Shown: in pieces, positions 17,237 to 25,144 of the stretch
How the letters are laid out: each line of letters opens with the position of its first letter
How positions within the stretch are numbered: position 1 is the stretch's first letter
Assembly (NCBI GenBank): GCA_910584345.1
Contig: CAJTZX010000031.1
Location: forward strand, 1 to 47,020
DNA from: an uncultured Eubacterium sp.
Lineage (GTDB): Bacteria > Bacillota > Clostridia > Lachnospirales > Lachnospiraceae
DNA: 47,020 bases
Direction: 5' to 3'
Made by a program: the position numbers and the translations under genes
Notes under the pieces: model-generated
Seen by the model: only the letters and a program-made list of their open reading frames with translations
Told to the model about the DNA's origin: nothing
Databases searched by the model: none

Positions 17237-17945
17237 TTTTGATGAATTGGAAAAAAAATTGTCACAACTAAATCTTCTACTTACTGACAAGATGAAACAG
17301 CAGTTTGCTATATATTATGAAGTATTATGTGAATGGAATAAGGTTATGAACCTTACATCAATTACAGAATTTGATGAAGTGGTAGAGAAGCATTATTTAG
17401 ATAGTCTTTCCTTAGCAGCTTATTTAAATATAAAAAGTAATTGGAAGATGATAGATGTTGGTACAGGTGCCGGATTTCCAGGAATACCTCTTAAAATCAT
17501 GTATCCGGAGTTAACTGTTTTACTTGCAGATTCTTTAAATAAAAGAGTTCGATTTTTAGAAGAAGTAATTGAAAAGTTATGCTTAACAAATATTTATGCA
17601 GTTCATGGCAGAGCTGAAGAATTAGCGCATGAAGCTGTATATCGTGAGCAATATGATCTTTGTGTTTCAAGAGCAGTTGCGCCATTAGCTAGTTTAAGTG
17701 AATATTGTCTTCCATTTGTAAAGATACAAGGAAAGTTTGTAGCTTATAAATCTGCTGATATAACTGAAGAACTAGAAGAATCAAAAAAAGCGATTCGGAC
17801 TTTGGGAGGTAAGATAGGTAAGATAAAAGAATTTCAGCTGCCGGACACGGAATATAAGAGGTCGTTTGTAATGATTGATAAATTAAAGCATACTTCTAAA
17901 AAGTATCCGAGAAAAGCAGGTACACCTGGAAAAAATCCGCTGTAA
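17223..17945 (+). CDS. rsmG: 16S rRNA (guanine527-N7)-methyltransferase
   Basis: This 240-aa SAM-dependent methyltransferase has the conserved LCEWNKVMNLTSI segment, the SAM-binding motif DVGTGAGFPGIPLKI and CVSRAVAPLASLSEYCLPFVK. It methylates G527 of 16S rRNA; loss of the family member gives low-level streptomycin resistance in other species. Two adjacent ATGs (17223, 17226) follow AAAGAGGA, either of which may be used. It overlaps the mnmG stop. Last gene of the mnmE-mnmG-rsmG group. Confidence 0.96.
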   Translation: MMDYNFDELEKKLSQLNLLLTDKMKQQFAIYYEVLCEWNKVMNLTSITEFDEVVEKHYLDSLSLAAYLNIKSNWKMIDVGTGAGFPGIPLKIMYPELTVLLADSLNKRVRFLEEVIEKLCLTNIYAVHGRAEELAHEAVYREQYDLCVSRAVAPLASLSEYCLPFVKIQGKFVAYKSADITEELEESKKAIRTLGGKIGKIKEFQLPDTEYKRSFVMIDKLKHTSKKYPRKAGTPGKNPL

Positions 17946-17988
17946 GATATTAATATAATAATGAAATGTAAAATAAATATTGCTTTTA

Positions 17989-18270
17989 TTATGGTGGTCT
18001 CTGCATATTTGCAAAGGCCACCAAATTTATTTTTTTCTGCCAAAATAGCGGAAAAGTTATGCAAACAGATGAAAATAGAATTAAAATTTCTATTTTATTT
18101 CGACCTAATTGCATTGCCTGAATTCCATGCTTTTTTAGGGAATATTGTTTTAAAAAATATATACAGTAAAAAACAACTAAAATGGTATAGGATATTATTT
18201 TATATGAATCTCCCAGTACTCCGGATAAAAAAATGCTTGTTGGTCCATCAGCATTTCCTATTATTTCCAT
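17989..18270 (-). CDS. Small membrane protein with OadB-like GNADGPTS motif
   Basis: This 93-aa protein starts MEIIGNADGPTSIFLSG, which resembles the conserved GNADGPT segment of sodium-pumping decarboxylase beta subunits (OadB/GcdB). It is far too short to be that multi-pass protein. Two hydrophobic stretches (about residues 25-41 and 62-75) suggest a small membrane protein. The start is supported by TAGGAG, which overlaps the stop of the upstream hydrolase, with a 9-bp gap, so the two are probably co-transcribed. The plus-strand frame over the same interval lacks a ribosome-binding site. Function unknown. Confidence 0.62.
   Translation of the reverse strand: MEIIGNADGPTSIFLSGVLGDSYKIISYTILVVFYCIYFLKQYSLKKHGIQAMQLGRNKIEILILFSSVCITFPLFWQKKINLVAFANMQRPP
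17993..18035 (+). terminator. Terminator of the mnmE-mnmG-rsmG operon
   Basis: GGTGGTCT (17993-18000) pairs with AGGCCACC (18015-18022, one T-G pair), extended inside by TGCA/TGCA, followed by AAATTTATTTTTTT. It overlaps the 3' end of the minus-strand small membrane protein gene. Confidence 0.65.
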
Positions 18271-18279
18271 AATATACTC

Positions 18280-19239
18280 CTAATTATTTTTTAAGTAGTC
18301 TTTACAAAAGATTTGTGTGATTTTATCTGAAATCGTCGCAGGTATTTCTAATTGTGGTAAAAGTCCACAGTGAGATACATAAATCGGGTAAACATTTGCA
18401 TTATATTTTTTATATTCCTGAAATGTTTTTTTGGTGTTTTCATTGCCAATTAAATAAATTTCTTTATGAATTTTAGGAAGAGCATGGATAATATTTATAT
18501 TTGTATAATTAGCCAATATACTTCCTAATAGGTATTTTCCAGATGAGTGTTTATAATGTGCATTAAAGTAGGAGATATCAATCATATGTTCCGAAACATT
18601 TTTTTCATTGTAGTAATATTTATATTTATGGCAATCAGAAATGGCTGATTTGCTCATAATACAATTATAAAGAAAAGTTCCAACGATAGGTATCTCTAGT
18701 AGTTTTTCTTTTATTTTACTTTCTTTTGTTACAGTTGAATATAATTCTTCAATATTTGTAGGATGAATAACGATTATTTTATCAATAATTTCTGGATAAA
18801 TACGCGCAGTCATAAAAGTAAATGAACTTGAAAATGCAGCTGCACAGATGCTTGTTTTTTTACCTATTACTTTTTTAATAAAATCGTTTACAAATTCTAC
18901 ATACATATAATTAATATATGTAATATTAGGTTTTGATGACTTTCCGCAACCAGGTAAATCAAGTTCAAAAATATGAAATTTACTTGCTAGTGTATCATCA
19001 ATATGACACCATTCTTCTTTAGAAGAAGTTGGATATAAGTGGTGAATCAAAAGAAGAGCGGGAGTATTAGCATTTCCTTTCTCTGAATAATTTATCTCTA
19101 GATCTTTCCAAAAAAAGGTTTTATCCTCTTTTGAAGGATGTATCGGTGAAATGCATACATCAGTATATTCATTTATCAGTTGCATTCCAGCTAGTAATAG
19201 TGTTGATAATGTTAATATTTTTTTAACAGGTTTATTCAT
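18280..19239 (-). CDS. Membrane-anchored alpha/beta-hydrolase
   Basis: This 319-aa protein has a short N-terminal hydrophobic segment (about residues 8-22) that could be a signal anchor, then an alpha/beta-hydrolase fold: ALLLIHHLYP (61-70, oxyanion-hole strand), FELDLPGCGKSSKP (91-104) and a nucleophile elbow around S137 written AFSSS instead of GxSxG. A candidate catalytic histidine is H290 in VSHCGLLPQLEIP. A frame extension to 19308 has no ribosome-binding site; the ATG at 19239 follows AAGGAGG. It lies alone on the minus strand between rsmG and the parS region. Substrate unknown. Confidence 0.75.
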   Translation of the reverse strand: MNKPVKKILTLSTLLLAGMQLINEYTDVCISPIHPSKEDKTFFWKDLEINYSEKGNANTPALLLIHHLYPTSSKEEWCHIDDTLASKFHIFELDLPGCGKSSKPNITYINYMYVEFVNDFIKKVIGKKTSICAAAFSSSFTFMTARIYPEIIDKIIVIHPTNIEELYSTVTKESKIKEKLLEIPIVGTFLYNCIMSKSAISDCHKYKYYYNEKNVSEHMIDISYFNAHYKHSSGKYLLGSILANYTNINIIHALPKIHKEIYLIGNENTKKTFQEYKKYNANVYPIYVSHCGLLPQLEIPATISDKITQIFCKDYLKNN

Positions 19240-19752
19240 AAAAATCCTCCTTATGTGTTTTGTAATATAATTCATGTATATATTTTTATTATACCGTATT
19301 TTGTTCATTATATGTTAAAAAATTTAAAAATTTATTATTCTTTTTATTTATCAAATAAACTATTAAATCGTGTTATATTGTACATATAGCTTAGTATTAA
19401 GAATCTATGTTTAATTAGAACAAATATTTTTTTGATAAAATATTGTTTTGATTTACTTAAAGTAGGTGATTTGTGTCTTACAAATAATTTTAAAATGCTT
19501 TTGTTATAGTATAAGCCATCTTAAATTAACGTACGTTTGACTGAAAATAAATTTTCGGGAGTGTATGTCAAGAACCGGAGGCGTATTGTTCCTTTGTAAA
19601 AGTATTGGGTATTTGGAAATAATAGTTAATATAGAGATTTTTATATTTTGCTTTTTAATAATTGCCAAATGAAATTTAACATATACTATAATTTAAATAC
19701 ACTATTAAATGTATTAAAAATAGGTTATTAGAAATATTAGTTTTTTTAGTAA

Positions 19753-19768
19753 TGTTTCACGTGAAACA
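19753..19768. promoter_or_regulatory. parS site 1
   Basis: Exact match to the widely conserved ParB-binding palindrome TGTTTCACGTGAAACA; the palindrome extends to 20 bp. Confidence 0.95.
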
Positions 19769-19786
19769 TTTTTAATTTTTCTCGTA

Positions 19787-19802
19787 TGTTTCACGTGAAA
19801 CA
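19787..19802. promoter_or_regulatory. parS site 2
   Basis: Exact TGTTTCACGTGAAACA, only 18 bp after site 1, the closest pair of the five. Confidence 0.95.
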
Positions 19803-20104
19803 TAATTATTTAGAGTTTCAAAATAAAATTTTTAATTTTATAAGCATTGAAAAATTTCCGAGATTCAAAAATTCATTTTAAGTTTTATTATTTTTTCTAA
19901 TTACTAATTTTAAAATTTAAGATTGTAAAAGATGAAGCAATAAGAAAATTTTTTTTATTTTCTTTTATATAATAATATAATCAAAATTTTTTATTAAATA
20001 ATAAAGCTAACATATAGCAATTAATACTATATATAAATTTGTCTTACTGCATTTAATGTAAATCAATTCTATGAAGAAGCTTTATTAAATTATATATTAT
20101 AAAA

Positions 20105-20120
20105 TGTTTCACGTGAAACA
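20105..20120. promoter_or_regulatory. parS site 3
   Basis: Exact TGTTTCACGTGAAACA within a 28-bp perfect palindrome flanked by A/T. Confidence 0.95.
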
Positions 20121-20282
20121 TTTTATTTATATTATAAAACAAATAGTAAATATAATATATAAGAAATAATAATAAGAGATTTTATATATATTAAATATCT
20201 CTTTCATAATTATTTGTTATTCTTTTTAAATAACAAATATCTTTTTTATTTCTTTTTGCAATTGTTTCTTTAGCATTGTGTG

Positions 20283-20505
20283 CCAGTATCATTAACTCAT
20301 CGGATTCTCAAACTACTTTGTACCTGGCCAAATTTTTTTGATGACCGGACGGAATATCTTCTAAGCGGACTGGAGTAATACTGTGGTAGTTTTGCTGTCA
20401 TTTCAGAGGATGTTATGTTAGCAAAATCATTCAGTCAGGTGCCAAAGTATGATTACGAAAAGCTTAAGTTAATGAAATTGATAGTATGCAGTTAAAAAAG
20501 GCATA
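20283..20505 (+). pseudogene. Possible gene remnant in the parS region
   Basis: An island visibly less AT-rich than its surroundings. One frame reads as protein-like sequence (FFDDRTEYLLSGLE, stop TAA at 20376-20378, then YCGSFAVISEDVMLAKSF and SQVPKYDYEKLKL). A single-base shift near 20470 extends it as NEIDSMQLKKA before a stop. I do not recognise the family. The base composition and reading frame interrupted by one stop and one frameshift suggest a decayed gene. Confidence 0.35.
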
Positions 20506-21253
20506 AATCAAAACTGTTAATTTAACTTTACACTTACAAAATATTCAATATTTTATTTCGACGGTAATTATTTATAATGTAAGTAGTGTAGCTTATTCAA
20601 ATATTATAAAATGTTTTGGCTACTTATAAGCAATTTGAAATAGTTTTATGTTATTTCAAAGTTTTGTGATCTTTATTAATACCTTCCTAATCTATAGAAA
20701 AGAATTTTGGAATAATAATCAAATCAAGCTTTTAGAAATAAATTAATTTTTACTATGTGGCACTAAATAAAGCTATTTAAAAAACATAGTAAAATCTATT
20801 GATGAGATATTAAAATTTTAATAACATTCCATAATACTTGAATTCAGGAATGTTTATTTTAAAAATTTTGATAGGGTAGTCTAAGTTTTTTTTGTTGTGT
20901 TTAGGATAATGCACTTTAAATGTTAGGAATCATAGTAAGTTATGTGACTAAACTGTGGAGTTATTCTCCATAAGAAGGGAGTACAGATTGCGTAGATGTT
21001 TGTTAAACAGGCTTTAAAATTCTGCTAAACCTTTTTAAAAATAAAAATATATTATTAAATATTTTTTATAGTTTTTGATATGGTTTACTTACTTATATTT
21101 AATAAGTGAAAATGTCTCGATATAAAGGATGTCTTATATTTTTATGTATATTATTTTGATGGATTATTAAAAGCTTTTTTATTTTTACTCTTTTCATTTT
21201 TTGTAATGTCATATTAGATTGTTTCTTTGTTATTTATCATTTTGTTTAACAAA

Positions 21254-21269
21254 TGTTTCGCGTGAAACA
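21254..21269. promoter_or_regulatory. parS site 4 (one mismatch)
   Basis: TGTTTCGCGTGAAACA differs from the consensus by G for A at position 7, so the inner palindrome is imperfect. ParB tolerates some substitutions in other species; affinity here is unknown. Confidence 0.85.
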
Positions 21270-21576
21270 TTTTATTCTTGTATTAGATATAAATAATATA
21301 AGAATAATTTGATGTATTAATTTTATCTTATTATTCTTTTATTAAATATTTGCTTATATTTATTTTAGTTAGTTGGAAAATATTAAAACAGCATGATTTT
21401 TAATCTCACGAAAAATTCTGAATGGTGTAATTTTTTTAAAATATAATATTTATTTTTCTGATTCGTGATATTCAGTCTAAATAATAATAGAGTATATTAT
21501 ACTGTTTTCAGATAGTTCTTAAATACATAGTAATAGAGGATTTTAATAACAATAAAATAAGATATATAATAACAAA

Positions 21577-21616
21577 AATAATATAAAATGTTTCACGTGA
21601 AACATTTTATATTATT
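21577..21616. promoter_or_regulatory. parS site 5 within a 40-bp perfect palindrome
   Basis: The core TGTTTCACGTGAAACA is at 21589-21604. Perfect twofold symmetry extends 20 bp each way from the centre (between 21596 and 21597). It lies about 215 bp upstream of parA, next to its promoter, so ParB binding could also affect parAB transcription. Confidence 0.93.
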
Positions 21617-21727
21617 AAAATAAAATTTGTCTTTTTTTATATTTAAGATCAGTTCATTAAGTAAAAGTAGTGAAAAATGCTAAAAGTTATATTTTTTGCA
21701 AAATCTATAGAAAATGAAATGAGAAGA

Positions 21728-21736
21728 TGCTATAAT
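21728..21736 (+). promoter_or_regulatory. Extended -10 promoter of parAB
   Basis: TGCTATAAT combines a TG extension with a perfect -10 hexamer (21731-21736), about 80 nt upstream of parA. The -35 position is poor, as expected for extended -10 promoters. Confidence 0.55.
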
Positions 21737-21818
21737 AGATTCTAATAAGAAAGATTGGCAAAATGAATATTTACCAACTGTATATTAATCACAGCATGTG
21801 ATTCAGAAAGGAAAAGTA

Positions 21819-22586
21819 ATGGGAAGAATCATTGCAATTGCAAATCAAAAGGGTGGAGTTGGTAAGACAACTACCGCAATTAATTTATCAGCTTGTCTTG
21901 CAGAGATGGGAAAAAGAATACTTACGATAGATTTAGATCCGCAGGGAAATACAACAAGCGGAATTGGATTAGAAAAGAGTGAATTAGAAAATACAGTATA
22001 TGAATTGTTATTAGATGAATGTACTGTTAAATCAAGTATTTATCAAACACAAATAGAAGGTTTATGTATTATTCCTTCCAATGTAAATTTGTCAGGTGCC
22101 GAAATAGAATTATTAGGTGTAAATGATAAGGAATATTTATTGAAAAATGCCATAGATTATATAAGAGATGATTTTGACTATGTAATCATAGATTGTCCAC
22201 CAGCTTTAAATATGTTGACTGTTAATGCGATGACGACAGCCAATTCTATTCTTGTTCCTATACAATGTGAATATTATGCTTTGGAAGGGTTAAGTCAATT
22301 GATACATACGATTGATTTGGTACAACAGCGATTAAATCCAAATGTTGTTATTGAGGGGGTTGTATTCACTATGTATGATGCCAGAACAAATTTATCTATG
22401 CAAGTTGTAGAAAATGTAAAAGAAAACTTAAACACAATGATATATAAAACAATTATACCAAGAAATGTGAAATTGGCAGAAGCGCCTAGTCATGGATTGC
22501 CTATTAATTTATATGATAAAAAATCAGCAGGTGCAGAAAGCTATCGTTTATTAGCAAAAGAGATTATTAATAGAAAGGATTTATAA
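21819..22586 (+). CDS. parA: Chromosome partitioning ATPase ParA (Soj)
   Basis: This 255-aa protein starts MGRIIAIANQKGGVGKTTTAINL, the deviant Walker A motif of ParA ATPases. It continues with DLDPQGNTTSG and the Walker B-like YVIIDCPPALNMLTVNA. ParA uses ATP-dependent DNA binding to drive segregation of ParB-parS complexes and, in Bacillus, modulates DnaA. The open frame extends to a GTG at 21798, but that stretch contains the GAAAGGAAAAG ribosome-binding site, so the ATG at 21819 is preferred. parB starts 1 bp after its stop. Confidence 0.96.
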   Translation: MGRIIAIANQKGGVGKTTTAINLSACLAEMGKRILTIDLDPQGNTTSGIGLEKSELENTVYELLLDECTVKSSIYQTQIEGLCIIPSNVNLSGAEIELLGVNDKEYLLKNAIDYIRDDFDYVIIDCPPALNMLTVNAMTTANSILVPIQCEYYALEGLSQLIHTIDLVQQRLNPNVVIEGVVFTMYDARTNLSMQVVENVKENLNTMIYKTIIPRNVKLAEAPSHGLPINLYDKKSAGAESYRLLAKEIINRKDL

Positions 22587-22587
22587 A

Positions 22588-23499
22588 ATGCCTGTAAAAA
22601 AGAGTGGTCTGGGTAAAGGGCTGGGAAAAGGATTAGATTCATTGATTCCAGATAAAGTTGGGAATGTAGAAATAAATGAAGAACCAAAACAGGATGAATT
22701 TATGGTTAATATCAATCAAGTTGAACCAAATAAAGAACAGCCAAGAAAAAATTTTGATGAAGACGCACTTTTAGAATTATCTGAGTCTATTAAGCAGTTT
22801 GGTGTATTGCAGCCATTAATTGTACAAAATAAAGATACATATTATGAGATTATTGCAGGAGAAAGACGATGGCGTGCAGCTAAATTAGCAGGGGTTAAAG
22901 AGATTCCTATTATTGTAAAAAATCTTACACCACAAGAAAGAGTAGAAATTTCTTTGATTGAAAATATTCAGAGAGAAGATTTAAATCCTATTGAAGAGGC
23001 AATTGCATATAAACGATTATTGACCGAATTTAATTTGAAACAGGATGAAGTAGCAGAAAGGGTATCTAAATCAAGAACAACTGTTACAAATTCTATGCGC
23101 CTTTTAAAATTAAATGAGAAAGTACAGCAGATGGTAGTAGATGAAATGTTGACTACAGGGCATGCACGGGCACTTTTGGCAATTGAAGATCAGGATATGC
23201 AGTTTACAGTAGCACAAAAGATATTTGATGAAAAACTGAGTGTGAGGGAAACGGAAAAACTTATAAAGAAAATTTTAAAAGGTGATATACTAACGAACGA
23301 GAGAATGAAGGAAGATGACGAAGAAAAGAAACAATTGAAAGCTGTTTACCATGAATTAGAAGAAAAAATGAAACAAGCGCTTGGAACTAAGGTTATTATT
23401 AACTTCAAAGATAAAAATAAAGGAAAAATAGAAATTGAATATTATGATTCTGATCAATTTGAACATTTGCTGGAAATGTTTCAGTCGATAAAAAAGTAA
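22588..23499 (+). CDS. parB: Chromosome partitioning protein ParB (Spo0J)
   Basis: This 303-aa protein has the Lys-rich N-terminal segment SGLGKGLGKGLDSLI that interacts with ParA and the CTP-binding domain with GERRWRAAKLAG (91-102) and ENIQREDLNPIEEA (about 125-138). A helix-turn-helix (about 150-172, QDEVAERVSKSRTTVTNSMRL) reads parS, and a C-terminal dimerisation domain follows. ParB loads at parS and spreads as a CTP-dependent clamp. The five parS sites just upstream are its expected targets. Confidence 0.96.
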   Translation: MPVKKSGLGKGLGKGLDSLIPDKVGNVEINEEPKQDEFMVNINQVEPNKEQPRKNFDEDALLELSESIKQFGVLQPLIVQNKDTYYEIIAGERRWRAAKLAGVKEIPIIVKNLTPQERVEISLIENIQREDLNPIEEAIAYKRLLTEFNLKQDEVAERVSKSRTTVTNSMRLLKLNEKVQQMVVDEMLTTGHARALLAIEDQDMQFTVAQKIFDEKLSVRETEKLIKKILKGDILTNERMKEDDEEKKQLKAVYHELEEKMKQALGTKVIINFKDKNKGKIEIEYYDSDQFEHLLEMFQSIKK

Positions 23500-23579
23500 A
23501 GTGGAACACTAGTATCTATTAGATAAATAATAAATGGAAATTAATTTTATATTTAATTTTATAGGAAGAGGATGATAAA

Positions 23580-24077
23580 ATGAATTTATGTGATTACCTT
23601 GGCATTGAATTAGAATATCTTGTCTGGGGGTTAGCAGGTGTCGTTGTTTTATTATTGTTATTACTTTTAATCAATATGTGTATGATTGGAAAACTAAAGA
23701 AGAAATATAAGAAATTTATGGGTGATACAGATGCAAAATCTCTAGAAGAAAAAATTGAAGAGCGTTTGGAGCAGCTGAATGATTTAGTGGAATCTCATTA
23801 TACAAATAAAAGTAAAATTGAAAAACTGGAAAACCAGATGAATGTAACTTTTCAAAAAATTGGATTAGTAAAATATGATGCGTTTAATGAAATGGGCGGC
23901 AAATTGAGCTTTTCTTTAGCATTATTAAATGAAAAAAATGATGGATTTGTCATTAATGCAATGCATAGCAGAGAAGGATGTTATACGTATATAAAAGAAA
24001 TTATTGCAGGTAAATCGATTATTGTATTGGCATCAGAAGAGAAGGAAGCTTTGGATATGGCGTTAAATTATAAGTAA
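23580..24077 (+). CDS. DUF4446 family membrane protein
   Basis: This 165-aa protein has a single strong N-terminal transmembrane segment (about residues 14-36), then a Lys-rich coiled-coil-like stretch (about 40-88). A conserved globular end follows, with QKIGLVKYDAFNEMGGKLSFSLALL and NGFVI-like sequence (here NDGFVINAMHSREGCYTYIKEI). This is the DUF4446 pattern, a family of unknown function often found just after parB in clostridia. The ribosome-binding site is AGGAAGAGG. Co-transcription with parAB is likely, across an 80-bp gap. Confidence 0.85.
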   Translation: MNLCDYLGIELEYLVWGLAGVVVLLLLLLLINMCMIGKLKKKYKKFMGDTDAKSLEEKIEERLEQLNDLVESHYTNKSKIEKLENQMNVTFQKIGLVKYDAFNEMGGKLSFSLALLNEKNDGFVINAMHSREGCYTYIKEIIAGKSIIVLASEEKEALDMALNYK

Positions 24078-24081
24078 AATA

Positions 24082-24110
24082 TTGCAAAAGTGATAAAAGT
24101 ATTATATAAT
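24082..24110 (+). promoter_or_regulatory. Promoter upstream of the DUF3881 gene
   Basis: TTGCAA (24082-24087), 17-bp spacer, TATAAT (24105-24110), 35 bp before the next start codon. Confidence 0.7.
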
Positions 24111-24145
24111 AATAGCATTAAGCAGAGAAAGGAGGAACAGACAGG

Positions 24146-25027
24146 ATGCATCGCTTTCTGCGTACAATAGGATTTAGTGAATTTAGAGATAAAAGGCAGC
24201 TGGAAAAATTAATTAGAGACAGTATAGAAAATCCAGATATACAAAAAATTGCTGTTGATTCTGATGGATGTGAGTTTATTCAAATAACAAAAATGTTTCA
24301 TGAAAGCTTTGGCATAGTTATTTGTGGTCAGTATCAGGATGAAGGTAATTTTTCAATGGAATATTATTATCCTGTTTTTATAGGACATGGTATTTCAACA
24401 GATGAGCAGATTGAAATTGAACGGCATGTTAATAATGAGTCATATGCAGGTATTTGTGATGAGATGCGGCTTGGAGTTACACTGATTTTTTATATGCAGA
24501 ATGTTGCTGATTACTTAAATCAAAAAGCAATATGCGAAGCGCCTTTTCAAAACGTTACTACTACATTATCTGCTTTAGCTTTAAATGGAAAAATTATTTT
24601 GCCTATTGGTAAAAATGAGCAACAAATTAAGAATACGGAGAAAAATAGATTAAATCATAATTATTTGATGGCTGCTGCGCGAGATGGAGATGAAGAAGCA
24701 ATTGAAAGCTTGACATTAGAAGATATAGATTTATATTCGATGATCTCAAAACGCGTAGAAAAAGAAGATGTTTTTAGTATTGTTGAAAGTTATTTTATGC
24801 CATATGGTATTGAAAGCGATCAATATTCTATTTTAGGTACTATTTTAGAAATAAAAGAAACACAAAATCAGCTTACAAAAGAAAATGTTTTATTAATGAA
24901 AATAAATGCAAATGATTTAATTTTTGATTTGTGTATTAATGAAAAAGATCTGATAGGTTTACCTGAAATAGGAAGAAGATTTAAAGGTAATATTTGGATG
25001 CAGGGAAAGATTAACTTTCTTGATTAA
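24146..25027 (+). CDS. DUF3881 family protein
   Basis: This 293-aa soluble protein begins MHRFLRTIGFSEFRDKRQLEKLI and contains RLNHNYLMAAARDGDEEAIESLT, matching the DUF3881 family as I remember it; that family is largely confined to Lachnospiraceae-like clostridia. No signal peptide or membrane segment is visible, and no enzymatic motif. AAAGGAGGA is the ribosome-binding site and a good promoter lies just upstream. tRNA-Arg begins 16 bp after its stop. Function unknown. Confidence 0.82.
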   Translation: MHRFLRTIGFSEFRDKRQLEKLIRDSIENPDIQKIAVDSDGCEFIQITKMFHESFGIVICGQYQDEGNFSMEYYYPVFIGHGISTDEQIEIERHVNNESYAGICDEMRLGVTLIFYMQNVADYLNQKAICEAPFQNVTTTLSALALNGKIILPIGKNEQQIKNTEKNRLNHNYLMAAARDGDEEAIESLTLEDIDLYSMISKRVEKEDVFSIVESYFMPYGIESDQYSILGTILEIKETQNQLTKENVLLMKINANDLIFDLCINEKDLIGLPEIGRRFKGNIWMQGKINFLD

Positions 25028-25043
25028 TATTTGTATCAAAATT

Positions 25044-25118
25044 TGCACCTATAGCTCAGCAGGATAGAGCGACCGCCTCCTAAGCGGTAGGCCGCTGGTT
25101 CGAATCCAGTTAGGTGCA
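25044..25118 (+). tRNA. tRNA-Arg (anticodon CCT)
   Basis: GCACCTA pairs with TAGGTGC, the anticodon loop reads CTCCTAA (CCU, for AGG), and the T-arm contains GGTTCGAATCC. The discriminator is A; CCA is not encoded. It lies between DUF3881 and the repeat-protein gene with no obvious own promoter, so it may be processed from a longer transcript. Confidence 0.95.
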
Positions 25119-25144
25119 TTTATTAAATGAGAGGGGTAATAATC

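Larger units (their letters stand above)
19240..21818. other. Gene-free AT-rich parS region upstream of parAB
   Basis: About 2.6 kb without any intact gene on either strand. It is dominated by A/T runs and carries five parS sites (listed separately), one island of less AT-rich sequence that looks like a gene remnant (20283-20505), and the parA promoter at the right end. I found no convincing tRNA or other structured RNA in it. The hydrolase gene promoter must lie at its left edge. Confidence 0.85.

Noticed and set aside
17961..18272. 103-codon plus-strand frame over the small OadB-motif gene
   Set aside because: It lacks a ribosome-binding site, crosses the rsmG terminator and shows no motif, whereas the minus-strand frame has a good start and the GNADGPTS motif.
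20930..21020. Possible small structured RNA in the parS region (GGAG/CTCC hairpin near 20960)
   Set aside because: The stem is only 4-5 bp, lacks a promoter and terminator around it, and matches no RNA family I recognise.
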